From Ptiloglossa arizonensis (Eukaryota > Arthropoda > Insecta > Hymenoptera > Colletidae): DNA of 64,000 bases. Position 1 is the first letter of the stretch; each line of letters begins with the position of its first letter. Below the pieces are notes generated by a model. That model saw only the letters and a program-made list of their open reading frames with translations. It was not told the origin of the DNA and made no database searches. The stretch is taken from assembly GCF_051014685.1 (NCBI RefSeq), contig NW_027478399.1, positions 1,674,001-1,738,000 of the forward strand. Reading direction: 5' to 3'. A program made the position numbers and the translations under genes. Shown in pieces: positions 27,562-38,420 of this stretch.

Positions 27562-30373
27562 CAACGGTATGTGTATTTTTCACCTAGGCCACTGTAGTTA
27601 TTTGTTTCGTGTATCAGACTGGCGAAAATTTTGATGGTTTCTCAACCATTCCTTAACTTCAAACTCCCATATCTCGCGAACGGATTGACGAACTCGGAAA
27701 ATTCCTGTTGCATCTGACAGCAGAAACTCGCCCGATTACAATGGTATGTGTACTTTTCCCTTAGGCCATGCCAGTCATTCGTTTCTAGCATCAGACTTGC
27801 GAAAATTTTTATGGTTTCTCAACCATTCCTTAACTTCAAACTCCCATATCTCGCGAACGGATTGACGAACTCGTGTAATTCCTGTTGAATCTGAAAGCAG
27901 AAACTCGCCCGATTACAACTGTATGTGTATTTTTGCCCTAGACCATAGTAGTTATTGGTTTCGAGTACCAGATTCCGCAAATTTTTATGGTTTCTCAACC
28001 ATTCCTTAATTTGAAACTCGCATTCGTCGCGAACGGATTGACGAACTGAAGAAATTCATGTTGCAACTGAAAGCAGAAACTCGCCCGGTTACAACGGTAT
28101 GTGTATTTTTGCCCTAGACCATAGTAGTTATTGGTTTCGAGTATCAGACTTGCGAAAATTTTGATGGTTACTCAACCATTCCTTAACTTCAATCTCGCAT
28201 ATCTCGCGAACGGATTGATGAATCCGAAAAATTCCTGTTGCGCCTGAAAGTAGAAACTCGCCCGATTACAACGGTATGTGTATTTTTCCCCAAGGCCATT
28301 GTAGTTATTGGTTTCGAGTATCAGACTTGCAGAAATTTTGATGGTTTCTCAACCATTCCTTAACTTCAAACTCCCATATCTCGCGAGCGGATTGACGAAC
28401 TCGAGAAATTCCGGTTGCATCTGAAAGTAGAAACTCGCCCGATTACAACGGTATGTGAATTTTTCCCCTAGGCCATTGTAGTTATTGGTTTCGAGTATCA
28501 GATTCCGAAAATTTTGATGGTTTCTCAACCATTCCTTAATTTGAAACTCGCATATCTCGCGAACGGATTGACGAACTCGAGAAATTCCTGTTGCATCTGA
28601 AAGCAGAAACTCGCCCAATTACAATGGTGTGTGTACTTTTCCCCTAGGCCATTCCAGTTATTGGTTTCGAGTATCAGACTTGCGAAAATTTTGATGGCTT
28701 CTCAACCATTCCTTAACTTCAAACACGCATATCTCGCGAACGGTTTGAAGAACTCGAGAAATTCCTGTTGCATCTGAAAGTACAAACTCGCCCGATTACA
28801 ACCGTATATGTATTTTTCCCCTAGGCCGTTCTAGTTATTCGTTTCAAGCATCAGAATTGCGAAAATTTTTATGGTTCCTCAACCATTTCTTGAATCCAAA
28901 CTCCCATATCTCGCGAGCGGATTGATGAATCCGAAAAATTCCTGTTGCGTCTGAAAGTAGAAGCTCGCCCGATTAAAACGGTATGTGTACTTTCCCCCTG
29001 GGCCATTCCAGTCATTCGTTTCTAGCATCAGACTTGCGAAAATTTTGATGGTTTCTCAATTATTCCTTAACTACAAACTCCCATATCTCGCGAATGGATT
29101 GTCGAACTCGAGAAATTCCTGTTGCATCTGAAAGCAGAAACTCGCCCGATTACAATGGTGTGTGTACTTTTCCCCTAGGCCGTTGTAGTTATTAGTTTCG
29201 AGTATCAGACTTGCGAAAATTTTGATGGTTTCTCAACCATTCCTTAACTTCAAACTCCCATATCTCGCGAACGGATTGACGAACTCGAGAAATTCCTGAC
29301 GCATCTGAAAGTAAAAACTCGCCCGATTACAACGGTATGTGTATTTTTCCCCTAGGCCATTGTAGTTATTGGTTTCGAGTATCAGACTTGCGAAAATTTT
29401 GATGGTTTCTCAACCATTCCTTAACTTTAAACTCCCATATCTAGCAAACGAATTGACGACCTCGTGTAATTCCTGACGCCTCTAAAAGCAGAAACTCGCC
29501 CGATTACAACGGTATGTGTATTTTTCACCTAGGCCACTGTAGTTATTTGTTTCGAGTATCAGACTTGCGAATATTTTGATGGTTTCTCAACCATTCCTTA
29601 AATTCAAACGCCCATATCTCGCGAACGGATCGACGAACTCGAGTAATTCCTGTTGCATCTGAAAGTAGAAACTCTCCCGATTACAACGGTATGTGTATTT
29701 TTCACCTAGGCCATTGTTGTTAGTGGTTTCGAGTATCAGACTTGCGAAAATTTTGATGGTTTCTCAACCATTCCATAATTTCAAACTCCCATATCTCGCG
29801 AACGGATTGACCAACTCGAGAAATTGCTCTTGCATCTGAAAGCATAAATTCACCCGATTACAACTGTATGTGTATTTTTGCCGTAGACCATAGTAGTTAT
29901 TGATTTCGAGTATCAGATTCCGCAAATTTTTATGGTTTCTCAACCATTCCTTAACTTCAAATCCCATATTTCTCGAACGGACTGAGAAAATCGAGAAATT
30001 CCTGTTGCGTCTGCAAGTAGAAACTCTCCCGATTACAATGGTACGAGTATTTTTCCCCTAGGCCATTGTAGTTATTGGTTTCGAGTATCAGACTCGCAAA
30101 AATTTTGATGGTTTCTCAACCATTCCTTAACTTCAAACTCCCATATCTCGCGAACGGATTGACGAACTCGAGAAATTCCTCTTGCATCTGAAAGTACAAG
30201 CTAGCCCAATTACAGCGGTATGAGTATTTTTGCCCTGGGCCATAGTAGTTATTGGTTTCGAGTATCAGAATTGCGAAAATTTTGATGGTTTCTCAATTAT
30301 TCCTTAACTTCAAACTCCCATATCTCACGAATGGATTGTCGAACTCGAGAAATTCCTTTTGCATCTGAAAGCA
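27562..30373 (+). repeat. 3,537-bp duplication, copy 2 (rearranged)
   Basis: Partner of 24025-27561. Two extra monomers lie near 28,530-28,980. The two monomers corresponding to about 25,910-26,270 are missing. A one-base deletion near 29,960 (AAATCCCATATTTC against AAATTCCCATATTTC) shifts the offset to 3,536. Clear homology ends near 30,372, where a 1,060-bp duplication takes over. Confidence 0.82.
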
Positions 30374-31195
30374 GAAACTCGCCCGATTACAACGGTATGT
30401 GTATTTTTCCCCTAGGCCATTGTAGTTATTGGTTTCGAGTATCAGACTTGCGAAAATTTTGATGGTTTCTCAACCATTCCTTAACTTTAAACTCCCATAT
30501 CTAGCAAACGAATTGACGACCTCGTGTAATTCCTGACGCCTCTAAAAGCAGAAACTCGCCCGATTACAACGGTAAGTGTATTTTTCACCTAGGCCACTGT
30601 AGTTATTTGTTTCGAGTATCAGACTTGCGAATATTTTGATGGTTTCTCAACCATTCCTTAAATTCAAACGCCCATATCTCGCGAACGGATCGACGAACTC
30701 GAGTAATTCCTGTTGCATCTGAAAGTAGAAACTCTCCCGATTACAACGGTATGTGTATTTTTCACCTAGGCCATTGTTGTTAGTGGTTTCGAGTATCAGA
30801 CTTGCGAAAATTTTGATGGTTTCTCAACCATTCCATAATTTCAAACTCCCATATCTCGCGAACGGATTGACCAACTCGAGAAATTGCTCTTGCATCTGAA
30901 AGCATAAATTCACCCGATTACAACTGTATGTGTATTTTTGCCGTAGACCATAGTAGTTATTGATTTCGAGTATCAGATTCCGCAAATTTTTATGGTTTCT
31001 CAACCATTCCTTAACTTCAAATCCCATATTTCTCGAACGGACTGAGAAAATTGAGAAATTCCTGTTGCGTCTGCAAGTAGAAACTCTCCCGATTACAATG
31101 GTACGAGTATTTTTCCCCTAGGCCATTGTAGTTATTGGTTTCGAGTATCAGACTCGCAAAAATTTTGATGGTTTCTCAACCATTCCTTAACTTCA
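29314..31195 (+). repeat. 1,060-bp hexamer tandem duplication nested in family A
   Basis: Sequence from about 29,314 to 30,135 recurs at 30,374-31,195 with an offset of 1,060 bp, six monomers. Both copies share the one-base deletion in AAATCCCATATTTC, so the duplication followed that deletion. Observed differences are GGTATGTG against GGTAAGTG (near 29,513/30,573) and AAATCGAG against AAATTGAG (near 29,990/31,050). The match stops at about 31,196, just before family B begins. Confidence 0.84.
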
Positions 31196-31329
31196 ATCTC
31201 CCATATCTCGCGAACGGATTGTCGAACTCGAGAAACTCCTTTTGCATCTGACAGCAGAAACTCGCCCGATTACAATGGTATGTGTACTTTCCCCCTGGGC
31301 CATTCCAGTCATTCGTTTCTAGTATCAGA
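31196..31329 (+). repeat. Family A to B transition monomer
   Basis: The last family A unit has TTGTCGAAC and a CTTTCCCCCTGGGCC linker. Immediately after its TTTCTAGTATCAG the sequence becomes typical of B1 (GATGGATTCTCAACCGTTCC). The change happens within one monomer, near 31,320-31,345, as expected from recombination between monomers rather than insertion of a foreign block. Confidence 0.8.
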
Positions 31330-32010
31330 CTTGCGAAAATTTTGATGGATTCTCAACCGTTCCATAACTTCAAACTCCCATATCTCGCGAACGGATTGAG
31401 AACTCGAGAAATTCCTGTTGCATCTGAAAGTAGAAACTCGCCCGATTACAATGGTGTGTGTACTTTTCCCCTAGGCCATTCCAGTTATTGGTTTCGAGTA
31501 TCAGACCAGCGAAAATTTTGATGATATCTCAACCATTCCTCAATTTCAAACTCCCATATCTCGCGAACGGATTGACGAACTCGAGAAATTCCTGTTGCAT
31601 CTGAAAGTAGAAACTCGCCTGATTACTGGGTATGTGTATTTTTCCCCTAGGCCTTCGTAGTTATTGGTTTCGGGAATCAGACTTGCGAAAATTTTGTTGG
31701 TTGCTCAACCATTCCTTAACTTCAAACTCCCATATCTCGCGAACGGATTGACGAACTCGAGAAGTTCCTGTTGCATCTGAAAGTAGAAACTTGCCCGATT
31801 ACAACGGTATGTGTACTTTTCCCCGAGGCCATAGTAGTTATTGGTTTCGGGAATCAGACTTGCGAAAATTTTGATGGATTCTCAACCGTTCCATAACTTC
31901 AAACTCCCATATCTCGCGAACGGATTGAGAACTCCAGAAATTCCTGTTGCATCTGAAAGTAGAAACTCGCCCGAATACAATGGTGTGTGTACTTTTCCCC
32001 TAGGCCATTC

Positions 32011-32187
32011 CAGTTATTGGTTTCGAGTATCAGACCAGCGAAAATTTTGATGATATCTCAACCATTCCTTAATTTCAAACTCCCATATCTCGCGAACGGA
32101 TTGACGAACTCGAGAAATTCCTGTTGCATCTGAAAGTAGAAACTCGCCCGATTACAACGGTATGTGTATTTTTCCCCTAGGCCATAG
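32011..32187 (+). repeat. Family B monomer type B2 (177 bp)
   Basis: Diagnostic features are a CCATTCCAG linker before the unit, TCAGACCAGCG in place of TCAGACTTGCG, GATGATATCTCAACC and CCTTAATTTC. Copies occur throughout 31,490-53,250 and again near 61,880 and 62,760, commonly next to B1. A sister form reads GATGATTTCTCAACC and has GGTCTCGAG, for example at 33247 onward and 39606 onward. Confidence 0.85.
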
Positions 32188-32363
32188 TAGTTATTGGTTT
32201 CGGGAATCAGACTTGCGAAAATTTTGATGGATTCTCAACCGTTCCATAACTTCAAACTCCCATATCTCGCGAACGGATTGAGAACTCGAGAAATTCCTGT
32301 TGCATCTGAAAGTAGAAACTCGCCCGATTGCAATGGTGTGTGTACTTTTCCCCTAGGCCATAG
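32188..32363 (+). repeat. Family B monomer type B1 (176 bp)
   Basis: This type has TTTCGGGAATCAG, GATGGATTCTCAACCGTTCC and ATTGAGAACTCGAG. The last lacks one base against GACGAACTCGAG and accounts for the 176-bp length. The type recurs many times between about 31,330 and 53,250 and again at about 62,060 and 62,940. Its usual partner is type B2, and together they make a 353-bp dimer. The shared one-base deletion and shared substitutions show that these copies descend from one amplified ancestor. Confidence 0.88.
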
Positions 32364-32540
32364 TAGTTATTGGTTTCGGGAATCAGACTTGCGAAAATTT
32401 TGATGGTTTCTCAACCATTCCTTAACTTCAAACTCCCATATCTCGCGAACGGATTGACGAACTCGAGAAGTTCCTGTTGCATCTGAAAGTAGAAACTTGC
32501 CCGATTACAACGGTATGTGTACTTTTCCCCGAGGCCATAG
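32364..32540 (+). repeat. Reference 177-bp monomer
   Basis: A representative full-length monomer. TTTCG lies at 32374-32378, CGAAA at 32392-32396, AAAATTTT at 32394-32401, TCGCGA at 32443-32448 and CTCGAG at 32462-32467. A CCTAGG near the unit's end is present in most copies but is CCGAGG in this one. A majority-rule unit of this type has 48 A, 40 C, 33 G and 56 T, with ten CpG dinucleotides. Because 177 is 3 x 59, reading frame is kept from one 177-bp unit to the next, and the same stop codons recur every unit. Confidence 0.9.
32374..32401. other. Short dyad and A4T4 element, once per monomer (example)
   Basis: In the reference monomer TTTCG (32374-32378) and CGAAA (32392-32396) are reverse complements separated by 13 bases, and overlap the self-complementary AAAATTTT (32394-32401). 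The arrangement is kept in most monomers of all three families. A4T4 tracts are known to bend DNA, and short dyads near centromeric satellites have been discussed as non-B-form elements. Any function here is inference. B4 units break it (GATAATTTT). Confidence 0.55.
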
Positions 32541-33069
32541 TAGTTATTGGTTTCGGGAATCAGACTTGCGAAAATTTTGATGGATTCTCAACCGTTCCAT
32601 AACTTCAAACTCCCATATCTCGCGAACGGATTGAGAACTCGAGAAATTCCTGTTGCATCTGAAAGTAGAAACTCGCCCGAATACAATGGTGTGTGTACTT
32701 TTCCCCTAGGCCATTCCAGTTATTGGTTTCGAGTATCAGACCAGCGAAAATTTTGATGATATCTCAACCATTCCTTAATTTCAAACTCCCATATCTCGCG
32801 AACGGATTGACGAACTCGAGAAATTCCTGTTGCATCTGAAAGTAGAAACTCGCCCGATTACAACGGTATGTGTATTTTTCCCCTAGGCCATAGTAGTTAT
32901 TGGTTTCGGGAATCAGACTTGCGAAAATTTTGATGGATTCTCAACCGTTCCATAACTTCAAACTCCCATATCTCGCGAACGGATTGAGAACTCGAGAAAT
33001 TCCTGTTGCATCTGAAAGTAGAAACTCGCCCGATTGCAATGGTGTGTGTACTTTTCCCCTAGGCCATAG

Positions 33070-33246
33070 TAGTTATTGGTTTCGGGAATCAGACTTGCGA
33101 AAATTTTGATGGTTGCTCAACCATTTCTTAACTTCAAACTCCCATATCTCGCGAACGAATTGACGAACTCGAGAAATTCTTGTTGCATCTGAAAGCAGAA
33201 ACTCGCCCGATTACAATGGTGTGTGTACTTTTCCCCTAGGCCATTC
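33070..33246 (+). repeat. Family B monomer type B3 (177 bp)
   Basis: Diagnostic features are GATGGTTGCTCAACCATTTC, GCGAACGAATTGACG and GAAATTCTTGTTGC. Related copies occur at about 33,970, 35,190, 35,730, 39,440, 40,320, 41,030, 43,680, 44,220 and 53,400. It often follows B1 and precedes the GGTCTCGAG form of B2, giving a fixed order inside the larger family B blocks. Confidence 0.82.
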
Positions 33247-35349
33247 CAGTTATTGGTCTCGAGTATCAGACCAGCGAAAATTTTGATGATTTCTCAACCA
33301 TTCCTTAACTTCAAACTCCCATGTCTCGCGAACGGATTGAGAACTCGAGAAATTCCTGTTGCATCTGAAAGTAGAAACTCGCCCGATTGCAATGGTGTGT
33401 GTACTTTTCCCCTAGGCCATTCCAGTTATTGGTTTCGAGTATCAGACCAGCGAAAATTTTGATGATATCTCAACCATTCCTTAATTTCAAACTCCCATAT
33501 CTCGCGAACGGATTGACGAACTCGAGAAATTCCTGTTGCATCTGAAAGTAGAAACTCGCCCGATTACAAAGGTATGTGTCTTTTTCCCCTAGGCCATAGT
33601 AGTTATTGGTTTCGGGAATCAGACCAGCGAAAATTTTGATGATATCTCAACCATTCCTTAATTTCAAACTCCCATATCTCGCGAACGGATTGACGAACTC
33701 GAGAAATTCCTGTTGCATCTGAAAGTAGAGACTCGCCCGATTACAATGGTATGTGTATTTTTTCCCTAGGCCTTTGTGGTTATTGGTTTCGGGAATCAGA
33801 CTTGCGAAAATTTTGATGGATTCTCAACCGTTCCATAACTTCAAACTCCCATATCTCGCGAACGGATTGAGAACTCGAGAAATTCCTGTTGCATCTGAAA
33901 GTAGAAACTCGCCCGATTGCAATGGTGTGTGTACTTTTCCCCTAGGCCATAGTAGTTATTGGTTTCGGGAATCAGACTTGCGAAAATTTTGATGGTTGCT
34001 CAACCATTTCTTAACTTCAAACTCCCATATCTCGCGAACGAATTGACGAACTCGAGAAATTCTTGTTGCATCTGAAAGCAGAAACTCGCCCGATTACAAT
34101 GGTGTGTGTACTTTTCCCCTAGGCCATTCCAGTTATTGGTCTCGAGTATCAGACCAGTGAAAATTTTGATGATTTCTCAACCATTCCTTAATTTCAAACT
34201 CCCATATCTCGCGAACGGATTGACGAACTCGAGAAATTCCTGTTGCATCTGAAAGTAGAAACTCGCCCGATTACAACGGTATGTGTATTTTTCCCCTAGG
34301 CCTTCGTAGTTATTGGTTTCGGGAATCGGACTTGCGAAAATTTTGTTGGTTGCTCAACCATTCCTTAACTTCAAACTCCCATATCTCGCGAACGAATTGA
34401 CGAACTCGAGAAATTCTTGTTGCATCTGAAAGCAGAAACTCGCCCGATTGCAATGGTGTGTGTACTTTTCCCCTAGGCCATAGTAGTTATTGGTTTCGGG
34501 AATCAGACTTGCGAAAATTTTGATGGTTTCTCAACCATTCCTTAACTTCAAACTCCCATATCTCGCGAACGTATTGACGAACTCGAGAAGTTCCTGTTGC
34601 ATCTGAAAGTAGAAACTTGCCCGATTACAACGGTATGTGTACTTTTCCCCTAGGCCATAGTAGTTATTGGTTTCGGGAATCAGACTTACGAAAATTTTGA
34701 TGGATTCTCAACCGTTCCATCACTTCAAACTCCCATATCTCGCGAACGGATTGAGAACTCGAGAAATTCCTGTTGCATCTGAAAGTAGAAACTCGCCCGA
34801 ATACAATGGTGTGTGTACTTTTCCCCTAGGCCATTCCAGTTATTGGTTTCGAGTATCAGACCAGCGAAAATTTTGATGATATCTCAACCATTCCTTAATT
34901 TCAAACTCCCATATCTCGCGAACGGATTGACGAACTCGAGAAATTCCTGTTGCATCTGAAAGTAGAAACTCGCCCGATTACAAAGGTATGTGTATTTTTC
35001 CCCTAGGCCATAGTAGTTATTGGTTTCGGGAATCAGACTTGCGAAAATTTTGATGGATTCTCAACCGTTCCATAACTTCAAACTCCCATATCTCGCGAAC
35101 GGATTGAGAACTCGAGAAATTCCTGTTGCCTCTGAAAGTAGAAACTCGCCCGATTGCAATGGTGTGTGTACTTTTCCCCTAGGCCATAGTAGTTATTGGT
35201 TTCGGGAATCAGACTTGCGAAAATTTTGATGGTTGCTCAACCATTTCTTAACTTCAAACTCCCATATCTCGCGAACGAATTGACGAACTCGAGAAATTCT
35301 TGTTGCATCTGAAGGCAGAAACTCGCCCGATTACAATGGTGTGTGTACT

Positions 35350-36058
35350 TTTCCCCTAGGCCATAGTAGTTGTTGGTTTCGAGTATCAGACTTGCGATAA
35401 TTTTGATGGTTGCTCAACCATTCCTTAACTTCAAACTCCCATACCTCGCGAACGGATTGACGAACACGAGAAATTCCTATTGCATGTGAAAGCAGAAACT
35501 CGCCCGGTTTCAACGGTACGTGTACTTTTCCCCTAGGCCTTTGTAGTTATTGGTTTCGGGAATCAGAGTTGCGAAAATTTTGATGGTTTCTCAACCATTC
35601 CTTAACTTCAAACTCCCATATCTCGCGAGCGGATTGACGAACTCGAGAAATTCCTGTTGCATCTGAAAGTAGAAACTCGCCCGATTCCAATGGTGTGTGT
35701 ACTTTTCCCTAGGCCATAGTAGTTACTGGTTTCGGGAATCAGACTTGCGAAAATTTTGATGGTTGCTCAACCATTTCTTAACTTCAAACTCCCATATCTC
35801 GCGAACGAATTGACGAACTCGAGAAATTATTGTTGCATCTGAAAGCAGAAACTCGCCCGATTACAATGGTGTGTGTACTTTTCCCCTAGGCCATTCCAGT
35901 TATTGGTCTCGAGTATCAGACCAGCGAAAATTTTGATGATTTCTCAACCATTCCTTAATTTCAAACTCCCATATCTCGCGAACGGATTGACGAATTCGAG
36001 AAATTCCTGTTGCATCTGAAAGTAGAAACTCGCCCGATTACAACGGTATGTGTATTTT
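35350..36058 (+). repeat. Family B block, copy 1 (offset 8,483)
   Basis: Matches 43,833-44,541. CCATAGTAGTTGTTGG lies at 35361 and 43844. Both copies share a one-base deletion in the linker (CTTTTCCCTAGGCC near 35,702 and 44,185) and GAAATTATTGTTGC. These are private markers showing common descent rather than general family likeness. Confidence 0.82.
35367..35543 (+). repeat. Family B monomer type B4 (177 bp)
   Basis: This type carries TTGCGATAATTTTGATGG, which breaks the AAAATTTT block, together with GAACACGAGAAATTCC, TTGCATGTGAAAGCAG and TTTCAACGGTACGTG. The change from CTCGAG to CACGAG removes the usual XhoI site. Relatives lie near 36,090, 42,810, 43,860, 46,340, 47,940, 49,345, 50,060 and 63,660. 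The following monomer usually has GAATCAGAGTTGCGAA, so B4 plus that unit travel as a pair. Confidence 0.82.
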
Positions 36059-36439
36059 TGCCCTAGGCCATAGTAGTTATTGGTTCCGAGTATCAGACTT
36101 GCGATAATTTTGGTGGTTGCTCAACCATTCCTCAACTTCTAACTCCCATATCTCGCGAACGGATTGACGAACACGAGAAATTCCTATTGCATGTGAAAGC
36201 AGAAACTCGACCGATTTCAACGGTACGTGCACTTCTCCCCTAGGCCTCTTTAGTTATTGGTTTCGGGAATCAGAGTTGCGAATATTTTGATGGTTTCTCA
36301 ACCATTCCTTAACCTCAAACTCCCATATCTCGCGAACGGATTGACGAACTCGAGAAATTCCGGTTGCATCTGAAAGTAGAAACTCGCCCGATTCCAATGG
36401 TGTGTGTACTTTTCCCCTAGGCCATAGTAGTTATTGGTT

Positions 36440-38420
36440 TCGGGAATCAGACTTGCGAAAATTTTGATGGATTCTCAACCGTTCCATAACTTCAAACTCC
36501 CATATCTCGCGAACGGATTGAGAACTCGAGAAATTCCTGTTGCATCTGAAAGTAGAAACTCGCCCGATTACAATGGTGTGTGTACTTTTCCCCTAGGCCA
36601 TTCCAGTTATTGGTTTCGAGTATCAGACCAGCGAAAATTTTGATGATATCTCAACCATTCCTCAATTTCAAACTCCCATATCTCGCGAACGGATTGACGA
36701 ACTCGAGAAATTCCTGTTGCATCTGAAAGTAGAAACTCGCCTGATTACAACGGTATGTGTATTTTTCCCCTAGGCCTTCGTAGTTATTGGTTTCGGGAAT
36801 CAGACTTGCGAAAATTTTGTTGGTTGCTCAACCATTCCTTAACTTCAAACTCCCATATCTCGCGAACGGATTGACGAACTCGAGAAGTTCCTGTTGCATC
36901 TGAAAGTAGAAACTTGCCCGATTACAACGGTATGTGTACTTTTCCCCGAGGCCATAGTAGTTATTGGTTTCGGGAATCAGACTTGCGAAAATTTTGATGG
37001 ATTCTCAACCGTTCCATAACTTCAAACTCCCATATCTCGCGAACGGATTGAGAACTCGAGAAATTCCTGTTGCATCTGAAAGTAGAAACTCGCCCGAATA
37101 CAATGGTGTGTGTACTTTTCCCCTAGGCCATTCCAGTTATTGGTTTCGAGTATCAGACCAGCGAAAATTTTGATGATATCTCAACCATTCCTTAATTTCA
37201 AACTCCCATATCTCGCGAACGGATTGACGAACTCGAGAAGTTCCTGTTGCATCTGAAAGTAGAAACTTGCCCGATTACAACGGTATGTGTACTTTTCCCC
37301 GAGGCCATAGTAGTTATTGGTTTCGGGAAACAGACTTGCGAAAATTTTGATGGATTCTCAACCGTTCCATAACTTCAAACTCCCATATCTCGCGAACGGA
37401 TTGAGAACTCGAGAAATTCCTGTTGCATCTGAAAGTAGAAACTCGCCCGAATACAATGGTGTGTGTACTTTTCCCCTAGGCCATTCCAGTTATTGGTTTC
37501 GAGTATCAGACCAGCGAAAATTTTGATGATATCTCAACCATTCCTCAATTTCAAACTCCCATATCTCGCGAACGGATTGACGAACTCGAGAAATTCCTGT
37601 TGCATCTGAAAGTAGAAACTCGCCTGATTACAACGGTATGTGTATTTTTCCCCTAGGCCTTCGTAGTTATTGGTTTCGGGAATCAGACTTGCGAAAATTT
37701 TGTTGGTTGCTCAACCATTCCTTAACTTCAAACTCCCATATCTCGCGAACGGATTGACGAACTCGAGAAGTTCCTGTTGCATCTGAAAGTAGAAACTTGC
37801 CCGATTACAACGGTATGTGTACTTTTCCCCGAGGCCATAGTAGTTATTGGTTTCGGGAATCAGACTTGCGAAAATTTTGATGGATTCTCAACCGTTCCAT
37901 AACTTCAAACTCCCATATCTCGCGAACGGATTGAGAACTCGAGAAATTCCTGTTGCATCTGAAAGTAGAAACTCGCCCGAATACAATGGTGTGTGTACTT
38001 TTCCCCTAGGCCATTCCAGTTATTGGTTTCGAGTATCAGACCAGCGAAAATTTTGATGATATCTCAACCATTCCTTAATTTCAAACTCCCATATCTCGCG
38101 AACGGATTGACGAACTCGAGAAGTTCCTGTTGCATCTGAAAGTAGAAACTTGCCCGATTACAACGGTATGTGTACTTTTCCCCGAGGCCATAGTAGTTAT
38201 TGGTTTCGGGAAACAGACTTGCGAAAATTTTGATGGATTCTCAACCGTTCCATAACTTCAAACTCCCATATCTCGCGAACGGATTGAGAACTCGAGAAAT
38301 TCCTGTTGCATCTGAAAGTAGAAACTCGCCCGAATACAATGGTGTGTGTACTTTTCCCCTAGGCCATTCCAGTTATTGGTTTCGCGTATCAGACCAGCGA
38401 AAATTTTGATGATATCTCAA
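36440..38420 (+). repeat. 883-bp pentamer higher-order repeat, ~2.2 copies
   Basis: Spacing of B1 units runs 36434, 36964, 37317, 37847, 38200: steps of 530, 353, 530, 353. The composite period is 883 bp. GGGAAACAGAC, a private change, occurs at 37325 and again 883 bp later. CGCCTGATTACAACGG recurs at about 36,739 and 37,622. The leading part of this unit also matches about 31,330-32,000 at offsets of 5,122-5,123. Confidence 0.84.

Larger units (their letters stand above)
31730..34615 (+). repeat. Family B ~2.9-kb block, copy 1 (offset 6,359)
   Basis: Matches about 38,089-40,974 at a constant offset of 6,359 bp, about 36 monomers. Anchors are GGGAATCGGA at 34321 and 40680, and GAACGTATTG at 34567 and 40926. 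B1 units at 31841, 32194, 32547 and 32900 have partners at 38200, 38553, 38906 and 39259. The match breaks where GAAACTTGCCC becomes GAAACTCGCCC. Substitutions inside include CATGTCTCG against CATATCTCG near 33,321. Confidence 0.83.

Noticed and set aside
31330..31345. Transposon-like boundary at the family A to B switch.
   Set aside because: Monomer phase is continuous through the switch and no flanking repeats are present, so recombination between homologous monomers is the simpler reading.
32374..32540. CENP-B box (core TTCG, four bases, A, two bases, CGGG).
   Set aside because: TTCG in TTTCGGGAATCAG and TTTCGAGTATCAG is followed four bases later by T rather than A, and no CGGG stands at the right distance. 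I found no match on the reverse strand of the reference unit.
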